Below are positions 25,398 through 34,325 of a stretch of DNA of 64,000 nt, one piece after another. Where the stretch lies: assembly GCA_963735115.1 (NCBI GenBank), contig CAVTJR010000001.1, positions 186,001 to 250,000 of the forward strand, read 5' to 3'. The notes beneath the pieces were generated by a model. That model searched no databases. It was not told the origin of the DNA and saw nothing but the letters and a program-made list of their open reading frames with translations. A program made the translations under genes and the position numbers. This DNA comes from JAKACA01 sp963735115 (GTDB lineage: Bacteria > Actinomycetota > Acidimicrobiia > Acidimicrobiales > Bog-793). The first letter of the stretch is position 1, and each line of letters starts with the position of its first letter.

Positions 25398-26101
25398 TCG
25401 ACGGCGATCCTCACGCGCTTGTTGCCCTTGCCCTTGCTCTCGGTCTTCACGACCCTCACGCGTCCCACCTCAGCCGTCGAGCGCACGTGGGTGCCGCCGT
25501 CCGCCTGCTTGTCGAGCCCCACGATGTCCACGATCCGGACCTCCCGTACGTGCTCTGGAACGAGGTTCGTCTTGGTCCGGATCAAATCCTCGTCGCTCAA
25601 GACGGCCTCCCTCGGCAGGAACGAGACGATGATGGGCCGATCCAGTGCGATCTCCTCGTTGACCCGGCGCTCCATCGTGGCCGCGAAACCCTCTGGCAAC
25701 GGGTCGAACTCGAAGTCCATCCGGGCTGTCAGTGGTTCCATGTTTCCCCCCGTGACAGCCTTCTCGTACTCGTTCCAGATGACGCCGCAGAGGATGTGCA
25801 ACGCCGTGTGGGTACGCATGAGGGCATGGCGCCTCGGCCAGTCGATTTCGCCCTCAACGCGATCGCCCACAGAGGGGAGCCGCCCTGCCAGCTTGTGCCA
25901 GGCAACCGCCCCGTCCTTTGTCACTTCGACGACACGAGCCTCCCCGAGGATGCCGGTGTCGTGCGGCTGACCGCCACCGGTGACGTAGAACGCCGTGGCC
26001 TCGAGCGCCACCCGATCGCTGTCGATCGCCACGACGGGGCTGTCGAACCGCTGCAGGTAGGCGTCTTGCAGATAAAGAAGCTCGGTCGCCGAAGGATTCA
26101 T
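25394..26101 (-). CDS. Alanyl-tRNA editing protein (AlaX type)
   Basis: 235 aa from ATG 26101, just before the family start SATELLYLQDAYLQRF; the frame runs back to 26164 without family similarity. It is a free-standing homologue of the AlaRS editing domain that removes Ser or Gly from tRNA-Ala. The zinc site has HTALH (His98, His102), while the usual CGGTH reads DGGTH in QADGGTHV, an Asp in place of Cys as in a subset of AlaX proteins. Overlaps the hydrolase gene downstream. Confidence 0.88.
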   Translation of the reverse strand: MNPSATELLYLQDAYLQRFDSPVVAIDSDRVALEATAFYVTGGGQPHDTGILGEARVVEVTKDGAVAWHKLAGRLPSVGDRVEGEIDWPRRHALMRTHTALHILCGVIWNEYEKAVTGGNMEPLTARMDFEFDPLPEGFAATMERRVNEEIALDRPIIVSFLPREAVLSDEDLIRTKTNLVPEHVREVRIVDIVGLDKQADGGTHVRSTAEVGRVRVVKTESKGKGNKRVRIAVE

Positions 26102-26432
26102 CCCGCCAATGCTCGCCGGGAACGGCGGGAGCGCGCCAGCGCAGTTGCCGAGATCCGTGTTCACTCCCCGTTCAGGTCATGGCGTGTTCGCACCGCAGAT
26201 CCCACCGGATCGGGGACGACTGCGCCCTGGGGCTGTTGATAACCGTTGCGCCTGGCTCATCGCTCACACTCCCATAGGCTGGGCGTGGCGCCCCCGTGCC
26301 AATATCCTGGCGGACTTCCTGCTGCGTAATCCCGAGCCTGTGGATGACCGACGGGCGCTTTTTTCCTGTCTAGGTCGTCCACCTGCTGTTCACCGAGGGT
26401 TCATCATCTCGGGCCAGTTACCACTTGAGCAC
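26102..26432. other. Intergenic region with a candidate small RNA
   Basis: 331 bases between the AlaX start and the 3' end of the oxidoreductase gene, both on the minus strand. No protein gene is convincing. On the plus strand a TAGGCT (26275-26280) and a GC stem followed by six T (26359-26364) suggest a short transcript, listed separately. Confidence 0.5.
26288..26364 (+). ncRNA. Candidate small RNA (about 77 nt) with own promoter and terminator
   Basis: A -10-like TAGGCT at 26275-26280 would place transcription start at about 26288. From there GCGCCC (26288-26293) can pair with GGGCGC (26353-26358), which is followed at once by T6 (26359-26364), unusual in this GC-rich DNA. The closing stem plus U-tail could act as terminator of an approximately 77-nt RNA. 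It lacks tRNA features and matches no RNA family I recognise. Purely structural evidence. Confidence 0.3.
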
Positions 26433-27389
26433 TCAGGTCCGCAGGTCAAGAAGGAGCTTGCCCCGGACGGACCGGTCGACGAGGCGGGCGAAGGCGTCGT
26501 TCACCTCTGGAAGGGGGATCAACGAGTCGATGCACACCTCGAGTCGCCCGTCGGCAGCCGCCCTCAGCGCCTCAGCGATGCCGGCTGCGATGGATTCATC
26601 GGTCTCCATCAGTCCTCCGTACCCGATCACCTGCAGCGACTTGCGGTAGAGGGCCTGCAGCGGCACCCACCCGTTCGCATCCGCCGAGGTGCCGAATGCG
26701 ATGAGGCGGCCGCGTGGCGCCATGGCTTCGATGGCCGCACCGAAGAAGGGGCCACCGAGGGCGTCGAGCACCACGGTCGGTCGCAACCCTGCCAGCTCGG
26801 CAACGAAACTCCCGAGGTCGTCCGAGTCCGTGACGGCGACATGTTCGGCACCCCGCTCGGCCACGAACGACCGCTTGGCGGCGTCACCGGTCTGGCCCCA
26901 CACGGTGGCTCCGATGCGGTGGACGATCGACACGATCATCGATCCCACGCCCCCGCTCGCCCCGAGCACGAGCACCCGGTCCTCTGGCGTCACCTTCGCC
27001 AGTTCGATGGTGGTTCGCCAGGCTGTAACCCCGGCGACGCCCATAGCGGCGGCCGCAACCAGAGCGACGCCAGGGGGAACATCGATCAAGGCGTCCGCCG
27101 GGACGACGGCCTGTGTCGCCCAGAGGCCGTCGCGCATCGAGCCGAGACCGTGACCCCGGGCGATGACGGGCCGGTCCCCATCGACGAAGCCGGCGCCCTC
27201 CGAGCCGAGCGTGCGGGGAAGGGGGCCGTCAGCTGCCACGCGGCCGAGGGCTCCGTAGCGGTCGACCGGGTTGACGCCGCCGAAGGCCATGTCGATGACG
27301 ACCTCTTCCGCCGAGGGTGCGGGGAGATCGATGTCCTCGACGACGAGCGGCTCGCCATGGGTTTCGAGCCGAGCGGCCTGGACTCGCAT
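26433..27389 (-). CDS. Quinone-oxidoreductase-like MDR family protein
   Basis: 318 aa from ATG 27389 with GGAGG upstream. Medium-chain dehydrogenase/reductase without the zinc-binding cysteines: GroES-like N-terminus (FGGVNPVDRYGALG), then VAGVTAWRTTIELAKV and the cofactor motif VLVLGASGGVGSMIVSIVHRIGATVW near residues 140-165, with the AFGTSA segment near 230. This fits NADPH:quinone reductase or enoyl reductase-like proteins. Monocistronic to judge by spacing. Substrate not inferable. Confidence 0.83.
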   Translation of the reverse strand: MRVQAARLETHGEPLVVEDIDLPAPSAEEVVIDMAFGGVNPVDRYGALGRVAADGPLPRTLGSEGAGFVDGDRPVIARGHGLGSMRDGLWATQAVVPADALIDVPPGVALVAAAAMGVAGVTAWRTTIELAKVTPEDRVLVLGASGGVGSMIVSIVHRIGATVWGQTGDAAKRSFVAERGAEHVAVTDSDDLGSFVAELAGLRPTVVLDALGGPFFGAAIEAMAPRGRLIAFGTSADANGWVPLQALYRKSLQVIGYGGLMETDESIAAGIAEALRAAADGRLEVCIDSLIPLPEVNDAFARLVDRSVRGKLLLDLRT

Positions 27390-27461
27390 TCGCTGACCTC
27401 CTCCGAGACGAAGTGGCCTCCTCGGGACGAAGTGGCGGTTGCGAACCTAACCGACGGAGTC

Positions 27462-28586
27462 TCAGGGCTCGCCGGCGCTGACCAATCCGGCGAAGTACAC
27501 CGGCGTGTAGGCGACGTTCGTGCCCGGTCGGGCAGCCTGAATGGCCGTGGCGGCCCCGTAAGGACCGGAGCCGAGATACATCACGACGTGGGTGATGGGA
27601 GTGTTGCCGTCGTCGGCGAAATGGTAGAAGAGCAGGTCCCCGGGCCGGAGGTACTTGAGCGAGACCGGCACCGAGTCCTCCCACTGAATCGTGGCCGAGT
27701 GCTCGAGTTGGACACCCGCAGCCGCCCAGGCGAGCATCGTCAGGCCCGAGCAGTCGACGCCCGCCTTGCTGGCGCCTCCCCATACATAGGGCACGCCGAG
27801 GAACTTTCTGGCGGTGGCGGCCGCTGTCCGGGCCCGCAAGGGGGAGGCAGGCTTGGGGGCGTCGATGCCGGCGAGATCCGGGCCCTTGTAGGGCTTGCCG
27901 GCCGGCCAGCCCGAGAACAGCCGGGCGAAGGTCCTGGCCCCCACGAGCTTCAGCAGCCTGGAGGAGATCACCATGTACTGACGGGCGGCTGCCTTGACAA
28001 GGTGCACCGCCCGCGCTCGCAAGGTGGCGATCTGGGCGACCTCGAGCTGGATGCCGACTTCGGCGGCGAGAGCTTCGTTCCGGCCGTTGGTGATCTCGCC
28101 CGTGATCGTGACGTAGCGGTTGAGCGCCCCCCGCAGGTTGTCCTGGGCGAAACCGGCATAGACAGCGACCATCTCGCCGTCATTGGCATCGTTCGAGAGC
28201 AGCGGCGAATTGATGTCCGTGAGCTGACCGGTGACGTAGGCGAGGATGGCTGCCTTGCGGAGCTTGAGCTTGGCGGCGTCCACCTGACGCTCGGCCGCTG
28301 CCACGCGAGCGTCGCAGACGGCCACGAGCTTCTCGGCCGCCTTCAAACGCACGACCTGCACGTCATAGCTCTCCGAGAGGGCTGCGGCTTTGGCGTCCTC
28401 CGTGCGGATTTCGCCGGCGGCGACGAGCAACCGCTGCAGCAACGGATCGGCCTTCCTCGGGATGGTGCTCGTGGTCGTCGAGGACGATTTGCCGCCCTTC
28501 TTCTGCGCTCCGAGAGCGGTCACCTGACCACCGAGAGTGGCGATGATTGCAGCCACGAGAACCACTGTGAGGATTCTTCGGATCAC
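27462..28586 (-). CDS. Secreted NlpC/P60 peptidoglycan endopeptidase
   Basis: 374 aa from GTG 28586 with GGAGAG upstream. A signal peptide (residues 1-26) is followed by a long helical, coiled-coil-like region (about 45-215) and a C-terminal NlpC/P60 domain (about 252-370). The catalytic Cys279 sits in DCSG and His333 in THVVMYLG; LRPGDLLFY precedes the His. It resembles RipA-type hydrolases that cleave the peptide stem of peptidoglycan during division. The coiled coil may keep it inactive or recruit partners (family knowledge). Confidence 0.9.
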   Translation of the reverse strand: MIRRILTVVLVAAIIATLGGQVTALGAQKKGGKSSSTTTSTIPRKADPLLQRLLVAAGEIRTEDAKAAALSESYDVQVVRLKAAEKLVAVCDARVAAAERQVDAAKLKLRKAAILAYVTGQLTDINSPLLSNDANDGEMVAVYAGFAQDNLRGALNRYVTITGEITNGRNEALAAEVGIQLEVAQIATLRARAVHLVKAAARQYMVISSRLLKLVGARTFARLFSGWPAGKPYKGPDLAGIDAPKPASPLRARTAAATARKFLGVPYVWGGASKAGVDCSGLTMLAWAAAGVQLEHSATIQWEDSVPVSLKYLRPGDLLFYHFADDGNTPITHVVMYLGSGPYGAATAIQAARPGTNVAYTPVYFAGLVSAGEP

Positions 28587-28747
28587 GAGCTCACTCTCCA
28601 GCTGCGGCTCAGCGAGTAGTTCATGGGCCGTCGCCCGAGGGGCATTCGGCTATCTCCGCAGGTCAGCCTACACGAGGCCAGAGGTGCAGCACAAGAGGCG
28701 CCGTGTGGCGACCCTCGAGAGGGCGCCCGTGAGGTCGCCGGTCGGCC

Positions 28748-29854
28748 TCAGGCGGCCCGCGATCCTCCACGTTGTGCGGCGGCGAGCGGACCCTGGTTCT
28801 GCCTGACAACGGCCTGCAGGGTCCAGCGGTACAGCACGCCGACGACATGCCCCCCAGCCATGACGGCGAGTTGGTTCCGGGGGACCCGTGAGAAGGCCTC
28901 CAGGGCCGTCGGATAGAGCGGTTGGGAGGCGTCGAGGACGGGAGCGACCCTGTCGCAGGCCTCGCCCACCGTCGCCCCTGGCTGCAAGATGAGATCCTCC
29001 ACGGCAGCGATGCCGAGGTAGCGATCGTTCTCCACGATGGGGACGGCACGGCCCGGATAGGCCTGCAACCAGGGCAGGAGCTGCTGCACCGTCACCTCGG
29101 CGAGCACGGTCGTCGGGTCGTGAGCCATCACGTCGCCGACACGCAGACCGTTGAACGACGCCTGCACAGTGGCCGCTCGCCGCTCGGCGTTCGCCCCGAG
29201 CATGACGAAGGCGCCGATGAACACGAGGAAGATGTCGGGATAGACGGCAAGCCCGACGACGATCATGCCGGCACCCAGGGCAACGGCCACGCTCGAGGCG
29301 ATGCGGGTCGCCTTGAGGGGGTCGCCCCGCCCGGCGAGTATCGCCCGGAGCACGCGGCCGCCGTCCATCGGCAGGGCCGGCAGGAGGTTGAAACCGCAGA
29401 GGAGGAGGTTCATCCAGGCGAGGTCGGACACGAGCGGCAGGGCGCTCACGCTCAGAGCCGGCGGCCAGATCGGCCCGCCGACGAGGAACGCCACCAGGCC
29501 GAGCAGGATCGCCAACACGAAGCTCATGGCCGGCCCGGCGATGGCGATGTCGCGCTCGGTCTTCGGAGCGGCCGGCAGGCCGCTGATCTCCGACACGCCG
29601 CCGATGGGCAGCAGGATGATGTCGCGGACGGTGAGGCCGCGGCGCCGGGCGACGGCGCAGTGGGCAAGCTCGTGGATCGTGACCGATGCGAACAGCACCA
29701 CGACCCACACGATCAACCGCCAGATCGTCGAAAAGGTGGCGTGGGCGTTGTCGCCGAATTCGGCGACGACCAGGAGAACGACGAGAAAGGAGAAGCTCCA
29801 GTGCACCTTGATCGGTACACCGGCGATCTTGCCGATCTTGACGGCACCTCTCAT
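28748..29854 (-). CDS. Site-2-type zinc metalloprotease (M50) with CBS domains
   Basis: 368 aa from ATG 29854 (the frame continues upstream to 30172 but the membrane domain starts here). Helices alternate with HELAH (residues about 62-66, zinc and catalytic Glu) and the second zinc motif NLLPALPMDGGR near residue 160. About 210 residues of membrane domain are followed by a CBS pair (VGDVMAHDPTTVLAEV, and a second repeat with VPRNQLAVMAGG). Such intramembrane proteases release regulators or clear signal peptides; CBS domains suggest nucleotide sensing. Adjacent genes give no substrate. Confidence 0.9.
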   Translation of the reverse strand: MRGAVKIGKIAGVPIKVHWSFSFLVVLLVVAEFGDNAHATFSTIWRLIVWVVVLFASVTIHELAHCAVARRRGLTVRDIILLPIGGVSEISGLPAAPKTERDIAIAGPAMSFVLAILLGLVAFLVGGPIWPPALSVSALPLVSDLAWMNLLLCGFNLLPALPMDGGRVLRAILAGRGDPLKATRIASSVAVALGAGMIVVGLAVYPDIFLVFIGAFVMLGANAERRAATVQASFNGLRVGDVMAHDPTTVLAEVTVQQLLPWLQAYPGRAVPIVENDRYLGIAAVEDLILQPGATVGEACDRVAPVLDASQPLYPTALEAFSRVPRNQLAVMAGGHVVGVLYRWTLQAVVRQNQGPLAAAQRGGSRAA

Positions 29855-30056
29855 CGTCTTTCCCTGTTCCCTTCCACCATCTCCGGCATCACTAGTCTGC
29901 CGCATACAGCTGTGAAGCACCTGTGCATCCGCTGAACGGACCCTTCGACTCATGGCGGCAGGACAGCCGCCCTCAGATCCCGACCAGCGCATGCCCGATG
30001 CGCCGTCAAGCCTCGACGTGCACGCACGCATGGTGCGGGCGAGGCAGGATACGGAG

Positions 30057-30812
30057 GTGACGGGCCGGGCGATCGACCTGAACGCCGATCTCGGTGAGAG
30101 CGACGGAGATCTCGCCCTCATGTCGATCGTCACGAGCGCCAACGTCGCCTGCGGCGGCCACGCCGGCGACACGGCTTCGATGACGGCGGCCGTGGGGGCC
30201 GCCCGTGCCCACGGCGTGACGATCGGGGCGCACCCTTCCTACCGGGATCGGCCGAACTTCGGGCGCCGAGAGCTCAACGTGCCACCCGAGAAGGTGGCGG
30301 CCGAGGTCACCCACCAGGTTCAGGCGCTCTGCCGCCTTGCCGAGCTGCAGGGAGCAGCTGTCTCGTACCTCAAGCTGCACGGTGCCCTCTACCACAGGGC
30401 TGGGCGCGATCCCGCTTGCGCCGAGGCGATCCTGCAGAGCCTCGCCGACGCCGGTCTCGGCCACTTGCCGGTCCTGGCGCAACCTGGCGCCGCTCTCCTC
30501 AAGGCGGCTCGCGCCCGCGGATGGATGGGCGCTGAGGAGGCGTTCTGTGACCGCTCGTACCGGCCGGACGGGTCACTGCTCGATCGCTCGGAGCCGGGTG
30601 CCCTCCTCCTGCGACCGGAGGCGGCCGCCCGCCAGGCGGTCGAGCTCGCCCTCGATGGTGGCGTGCGCACCGCTGACGGATCCTGGCTGGAACTTCGCCC
30701 GGCATCGCTCTGCGTCCACGGAGACACCCCGAGTGCCCTCGAGGTCGCTCGAGCGGTCCGTCGAGCCCTCGAGAATGCCGGCGCCGTCATAGCGCCGTTC
30801 GCGGGGACGTGA
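30057..30812 (+). CDS. pxpA: 5-oxoprolinase subunit A (LamB/YcsF family)
   Basis: 251 aa from GTG 30057, chosen because the family begins at IDLNADLGESDGD; ATG codons at 29952 and 30030 lie upstream in frame. Recognisable are SANVACGGHAGD, VTIGAHPSYRDRPNFGRRE, YLKLHGALYH and EAFCDRSYRPDGSL. With PxpB and PxpC it hydrolyses 5-oxoproline to glutamate using ATP, removing a product of protein and glutathione damage. The TGA overlaps the GTG of the pxpBC gene. Confidence 0.92.
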   Translation: MTGRAIDLNADLGESDGDLALMSIVTSANVACGGHAGDTASMTAAVGAARAHGVTIGAHPSYRDRPNFGRRELNVPPEKVAAEVTHQVQALCRLAELQGAAVSYLKLHGALYHRAGRDPACAEAILQSLADAGLGHLPVLAQPGAALLKAARARGWMGAEEAFCDRSYRPDGSLLDRSEPGALLLRPEAAARQAVELALDGGVRTADGSWLELRPASLCVHGDTPSALEVARAVRRALENAGAVIAPFAGT

Positions 30813-32452
30813 CGCGCCTGCTCCCGGCCGGCCGACGCACGGAGACCGTTGGCGAGGCCGCCGGCCTTGTCTTCACGACCGGGTGGGAGGAGGCCCAAGC
30901 GCTTGCGGTCGCCGTGCGCGGCGAGCAGCTAGGAGGGGTCGAGGACGTCGTACCGGCGGACGACAGCGTCGGGATCCTCCTCGATCCCGACGTGGTGGAT
31001 GTCGCCACCGTTCTCGAGCAGGCCGCCGGGCTGCGAGCCGACGAGCGCCCGGCCGCTTCGAGGAAGCTCGAGGTGGAAGTGTGCTTCGACGGAGCGGACA
31101 GGAGCGCGGTGGCCGACCGCGCCGGCATGTCGGTCGAGGAGGTCGTGGCCCAACTGACCGAGAGGCCCCTCCGCGTCGGCTGGCTCGGGTTCATGCCCGG
31201 CTTCCCCTACCTCGTCGGCTTGCCGGAGCCGCTGGCGTCGATACCCCGGCTAGAACGACCACGGGCGCGGGCACCGGCCGGGGCATTCGCTGTCGGCGGC
31301 GGTTACGCCGGCATCTACCCGCGGGCGTCTCCCGGTGGCTGGAACGTGCTCGGCCGCACCGCTATCGAGCTCTTCGACCCGGAGCGACCGCAACCGGCGA
31401 CCTTCACGCCCGGGGACCTCCTACAGCTCCGCCCCGTCGAATCGCTCCACGCGAGCGGGACCGCGGGCGGCGCCAGCCGCCGGCCCGTCACCGCCTCAAG
31501 CTCACGATGCTGCCGCGTCCTCGAGGCAGGCACCCTCTCCTTGGTGCAGGACCGAGGGCGCTTCGGTGTCGCCCATCTCGGAGTGCCGCGCGCCGGCCCA
31601 GCCGATCCGTTGCGCCACCTCATCGCCAACCTCGCCGTCGGCAATCTCGAGAGCTGCGCCGTGCTCGAGGTCACGATGTCGGGCCCTAGCCTCCGATTCG
31701 ACTGCGACGCCTACGTCGCTCTCGTGGGAGACTGCCCGCTGCGAATCGACGGGCGGGAGATGCCACCTTCGACCGTCCAGCTCGTCGAACGCGGTCAGAT
31801 CGCCTCGGTCGGCTCGGTCGGCGGCTGCCTGCACGCCTATCTGGGCATCAGCGGGGGCATCGATGTCCCGGCCGTGCTCGGCAGCCGGTCCGCCGACGCA
31901 ACCTCCGGCCTCTGGCCGGGGCCACTCCGCTGCGGCGACGTGCTCGACCTCGGCCCGGCCGGGCGGGCGCGGGGGCGGTGGTTCGAGCCGCCGAAACAAG
32001 CGCCTGTCCTCCGCATCGACCCCGGGCCGGATGCCGCCGGCGCCGCCGGCATCCCATCGTTCATGGCGCTGCTGACAACCGACTGGGAGGTGGCGGTCGA
32101 GAGCGACCGGGTCGGGACACGGTTGCGTCCGCTCGACCCGCACGCTCAGTCGGGCGTCGTCCCGCCCCGCAGCGCCCGAGCAGGCATCGCCTCCCGCTCG
32201 ACTGTCACCGGAGCTGTGCAACTCCCACCGGACGGCTGCCCGATCGTGCTCGGTCCCGACCACGGAACGGTTGGTGGCTACCCCGTTGTCGCCGTTGTCC
32301 GCCGCTCCAGCCTGGCCGACAGCGGGCAGCTCCGGCCCGGTGACGTCGTTCGTTTCGAGCGCGCAGGATCAGATCACTTCGACGCCCTCGGGTCTCGGGC
32401 GCGACGCTCGGTGACGGGGTGGATGTCGACCGGGCTCGACGGCGGACACTGA
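30809..32452 (+). CDS. 5-oxoprolinase subunits B and C, fused
   Basis: 547 aa from GTG 30809. Residues about 1-225 are the PxpB/KipI domain (WLGFMPGFPYLVGLP, GGYAGIYPRASPGGW). Residues about 235-540 are the PxpC/KipA domain (VQDRGRFGVAHLGVPRAGPAD, AYLGISGGIDVPAVLGSRSADATSG split by landmarks, LPPDGCPIVLGPDHGTVGGYP). In E. coli and Bacillus these are separate proteins; the fusion is common in actinobacteria and resembles the allophanate-hydrolase-type arrangement. It acts with PxpA. Confidence 0.92.
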   Translation: MTRLLPAGRRTETVGEAAGLVFTTGWEEAQALAVAVRGEQLGGVEDVVPADDSVGILLDPDVVDVATVLEQAAGLRADERPAASRKLEVEVCFDGADRSAVADRAGMSVEEVVAQLTERPLRVGWLGFMPGFPYLVGLPEPLASIPRLERPRARAPAGAFAVGGGYAGIYPRASPGGWNVLGRTAIELFDPERPQPATFTPGDLLQLRPVESLHASGTAGGASRRPVTASSSRCCRVLEAGTLSLVQDRGRFGVAHLGVPRAGPADPLRHLIANLAVGNLESCAVLEVTMSGPSLRFDCDAYVALVGDCPLRIDGREMPPSTVQLVERGQIASVGSVGGCLHAYLGISGGIDVPAVLGSRSADATSGLWPGPLRCGDVLDLGPAGRARGRWFEPPKQAPVLRIDPGPDAAGAAGIPSFMALLTTDWEVAVESDRVGTRLRPLDPHAQSGVVPPRSARAGIASRSTVTGAVQLPPDGCPIVLGPDHGTVGGYPVVAVVRRSSLADSGQLRPGDVVRFERAGSDHFDALGSRARRSVTGWMSTGLDGGH

Positions 32453-32494
32453 GGCGGGATGCGCTCGACCGGCCGCAGCGGGCATGATCGAGCA

Positions 32495-33076
32495 ATGCCT
32501 GCAACCGTGACCGACTTCGAAAGGCGCCCTACGTCGATCGATGGGCTCCTCGTCATTCGGACCAAGCGCGTGGACGACGAGCGCGGCACGGTCCGGGAGA
32601 TATACCGAGAGAGCGTTCTGTACGCCGTCGGCGAAGAGCCCCTCAACCCCATCCGCCAGGTCAATCTCACGAGCTCGTGCCTCGGGGCCATACGCGGCCT
32701 TCATGGCGAGTACATGACCAAGCTCGTCGGCGTCGCCAGCGGTCGGGGGTTCGGCGCCTACCTCGATGCGCGGCCGACGTCGGCCTCTTTCGGCACGCTG
32801 CTCACGCTCGAGCTCGAGCCGGGCACGCAGGTGCTCGTCCCGAGCGGGGTCTGCAACGGGTTCCAGGCGCTCGTCGACGGCTGCCTCTATCTCTACTGCT
32901 TCGACGCCGAGTGGGCGCCGGCGATGTCGGGCGTGGCCGTAAACCCCCTCGATCCCGATCTCGCCATCGCCTGGCCCGTGAGCGTCGACCGGGCAGACCG
33001 TTCCCTCCTCTCAGAGAAGGACGCCTGCCTCCCCAATTTCGCTGACCTCGGGCTGAAGCCAGAGCTGGTGAAATAG
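32495..33076 (+). CDS. dTDP-4-dehydrorhamnose 3,5-epimerase-like (RmlC family) protein
   Basis: 193 aa from ATG 32495; an upstream in-frame ATG at 32459 has no family similarity. Cupin of the RmlC/RfbC superfamily: RGTVREIYRESVL, NLTSSCLGAIRGLHGE (equivalent of the catalytic-His motif RGLHYQ, with Glu for Tyr), VLVPSGVCNGFQALVDGCLYLYC, and a SEKDACLPNF end. No other rhamnose genes are nearby, so a role in sugar nucleotide synthesis is only suggested by homology. Confidence 0.8.
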   Translation: MPATVTDFERRPTSIDGLLVIRTKRVDDERGTVREIYRESVLYAVGEEPLNPIRQVNLTSSCLGAIRGLHGEYMTKLVGVASGRGFGAYLDARPTSASFGTLLTLELEPGTQVLVPSGVCNGFQALVDGCLYLYCFDAEWAPAMSGVAVNPLDPDLAIAWPVSVDRADRSLLSEKDACLPNFADLGLKPELVK

Positions 33077-33080
33077 CGCC

Positions 33081-33440
33081 ATGGCACTCAACGTCCTCGG
33101 CACCGAGCTCGAACCCTGCAGCTTCGACCCGGTCACCGGTTTCTACCGTGACGGCTGCTGCAACACCGGCGGTGAGGATCGTGGCGTGCATACCGTCTGC
33201 GTCCTGCTCACGGAGGCATTCCTCGAGTTCTCGAAGGCAGCGGGCAATGACCTCAGCACCCCGAGGCCCGAGTACGGCTTTCCCGGTCTGGAGCCAGGCG
33301 ACCAGTGGTGCTTGTGTGCATCGCGCTGGCAGGAGGCTTTCGAGGCGGGCGCCGCTCCACAGGTCGTCCTCGCCGCAACCCACCGCACGACGCTCGAATG
33401 GGTCAGCCTTGCTGACCTGCAAGAGCACGCCGTGAGGTGA
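33081..33440 (+). CDS. DUF2237 family protein
   Basis: 119 aa. The sequence is typical of DUF2237: NVLGTELEPCSFDPVTGFYRDGCC near the start, then HTVCVLLTEAFLEFSKAAGNDLSTPRPEY as landmarks, and PGDQWCLCASRW, with several conserved cysteines. Function unknown. Four bases after the RmlC-like gene and overlapping the SAM hydrolase gene (GTGA), so likely co-expressed. Confidence 0.88.
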   Translation: MALNVLGTELEPCSFDPVTGFYRDGCCNTGGEDRGVHTVCVLLTEAFLEFSKAAGNDLSTPRPEYGFPGLEPGDQWCLCASRWQEAFEAGAAPQVVLAATHRTTLEWVSLADLQEHAVR

Positions 33441-34291
33441 GCGGCTCGTCCGACTCGGACGCCGGCACGGCCGGGCCGCTGCGCTACAGCTGCCTGACAC
33501 TGACGACGGATTACGGGTACGGGGCGGGTTTTGTCGGGTCGTTGCACGCGGTGGCGTTCCGGATGGCGCCGCAGCTGCGAGTGATCGACCTCGACCACAG
33601 CGTGCCACCGCAAGACGTCCGCCTCGGGGCCTTGCGTCTCGAGCGATTCATGCGCATCGCGCCGGCGGGCGTGCACGTGGGCGTCGTCGATCCCGGCGTC
33701 GGCAGCAGTCGCCGCCCCGTGGCCATCACGGCCGGCCCGCATGCCTTCGTCGGGCCTGACAACGGCCTGCTCCCGTGGGCGGCTGAGGCAGGTGGTCAGG
33801 AGATGCGAGTCGTCGTCCTCGACCGCGCCGAGCTCTGGCTCGAACATCGTTCGCAGACCTTCGACGGACGCGATGTCTTCGTCCCGGTCGCTGCCCACCT
33901 CGCCCGCGGCGTCGAGCTCGGCAACGTCGGCACCGAGATCGATCCCTCCAGCCTGCGGCGCCTCGTCCGCCCGATCAACCAGCTCGGCGACGACGGCGTT
34001 GCCGAGCTGGAGGTGCTGCAGGTGGACGGCTTCGGCAATGTGCAGCTGAGCGGCGACGAAAAGACCGTTGCCGCCCTCGGGCTGCGGACCGGCGACGCCG
34101 TCAGGCTCGTCAGCGGCCGGGCGCACGACATCGACGCCATCTACTCGCAAACCTTCGCCGATGTCCCCCGCGGCGGTGCCGCCATGCTCATCGACAGCGA
34201 CGGCTGCCTCGCTCTCTCGGTCAACTGCGGGCGGGCCGAGCTTCTCCTCGAGGCGACGCCCACCGAGCGGGTCACGGTGCGGCGCGCCTGA
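33437..34291 (+). CDS. SAM hydroxide adenosyltransferase (DUF62 family)
   Basis: 284 aa from GTG 33437 overlapping the DUF2237 stop. The DUF62 hallmark residues are present: LTTDYGYGAGFVGSLHAV with the adenosyl-binding Asp, LDHSVPPQDVRLGALRL, HVGVVDPGVGSSRRPV and FVGPDNGLLPW. The DGFGNVQL segment opens the C-terminal barrel. Relatives split S-adenosylmethionine into adenosine and methionine; fluorinase and chlorinase are specialised members lacking the hydrolase signature. In this context a hydrolase is expected. Confidence 0.88.
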   Translation: MSGSSDSDAGTAGPLRYSCLTLTTDYGYGAGFVGSLHAVAFRMAPQLRVIDLDHSVPPQDVRLGALRLERFMRIAPAGVHVGVVDPGVGSSRRPVAITAGPHAFVGPDNGLLPWAAEAGGQEMRVVVLDRAELWLEHRSQTFDGRDVFVPVAAHLARGVELGNVGTEIDPSSLRRLVRPINQLGDDGVAELEVLQVDGFGNVQLSGDEKTVAALGLRTGDAVRLVSGRAHDIDAIYSQTFADVPRGGAAMLIDSDGCLALSVNCGRAELLLEATPTERVTVRRA

Positions 34292-34325
34292 GGGGGGCGG
34301 CCACACGACGAGGGAGCGGCCGTGT

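Noticed and set aside
26288..26364. tRNA gene
   Set aside because: Length fits, but there is no T-loop GTTCRA motif, anticodon stem or CCA-like end.
26109..28619. 836-codon plus-strand frame opposite the oxidoreductase and NlpC genes
   Set aside because: Antisense shadow through two well-supported genes; composition typical of stop-poor GC-rich DNA.
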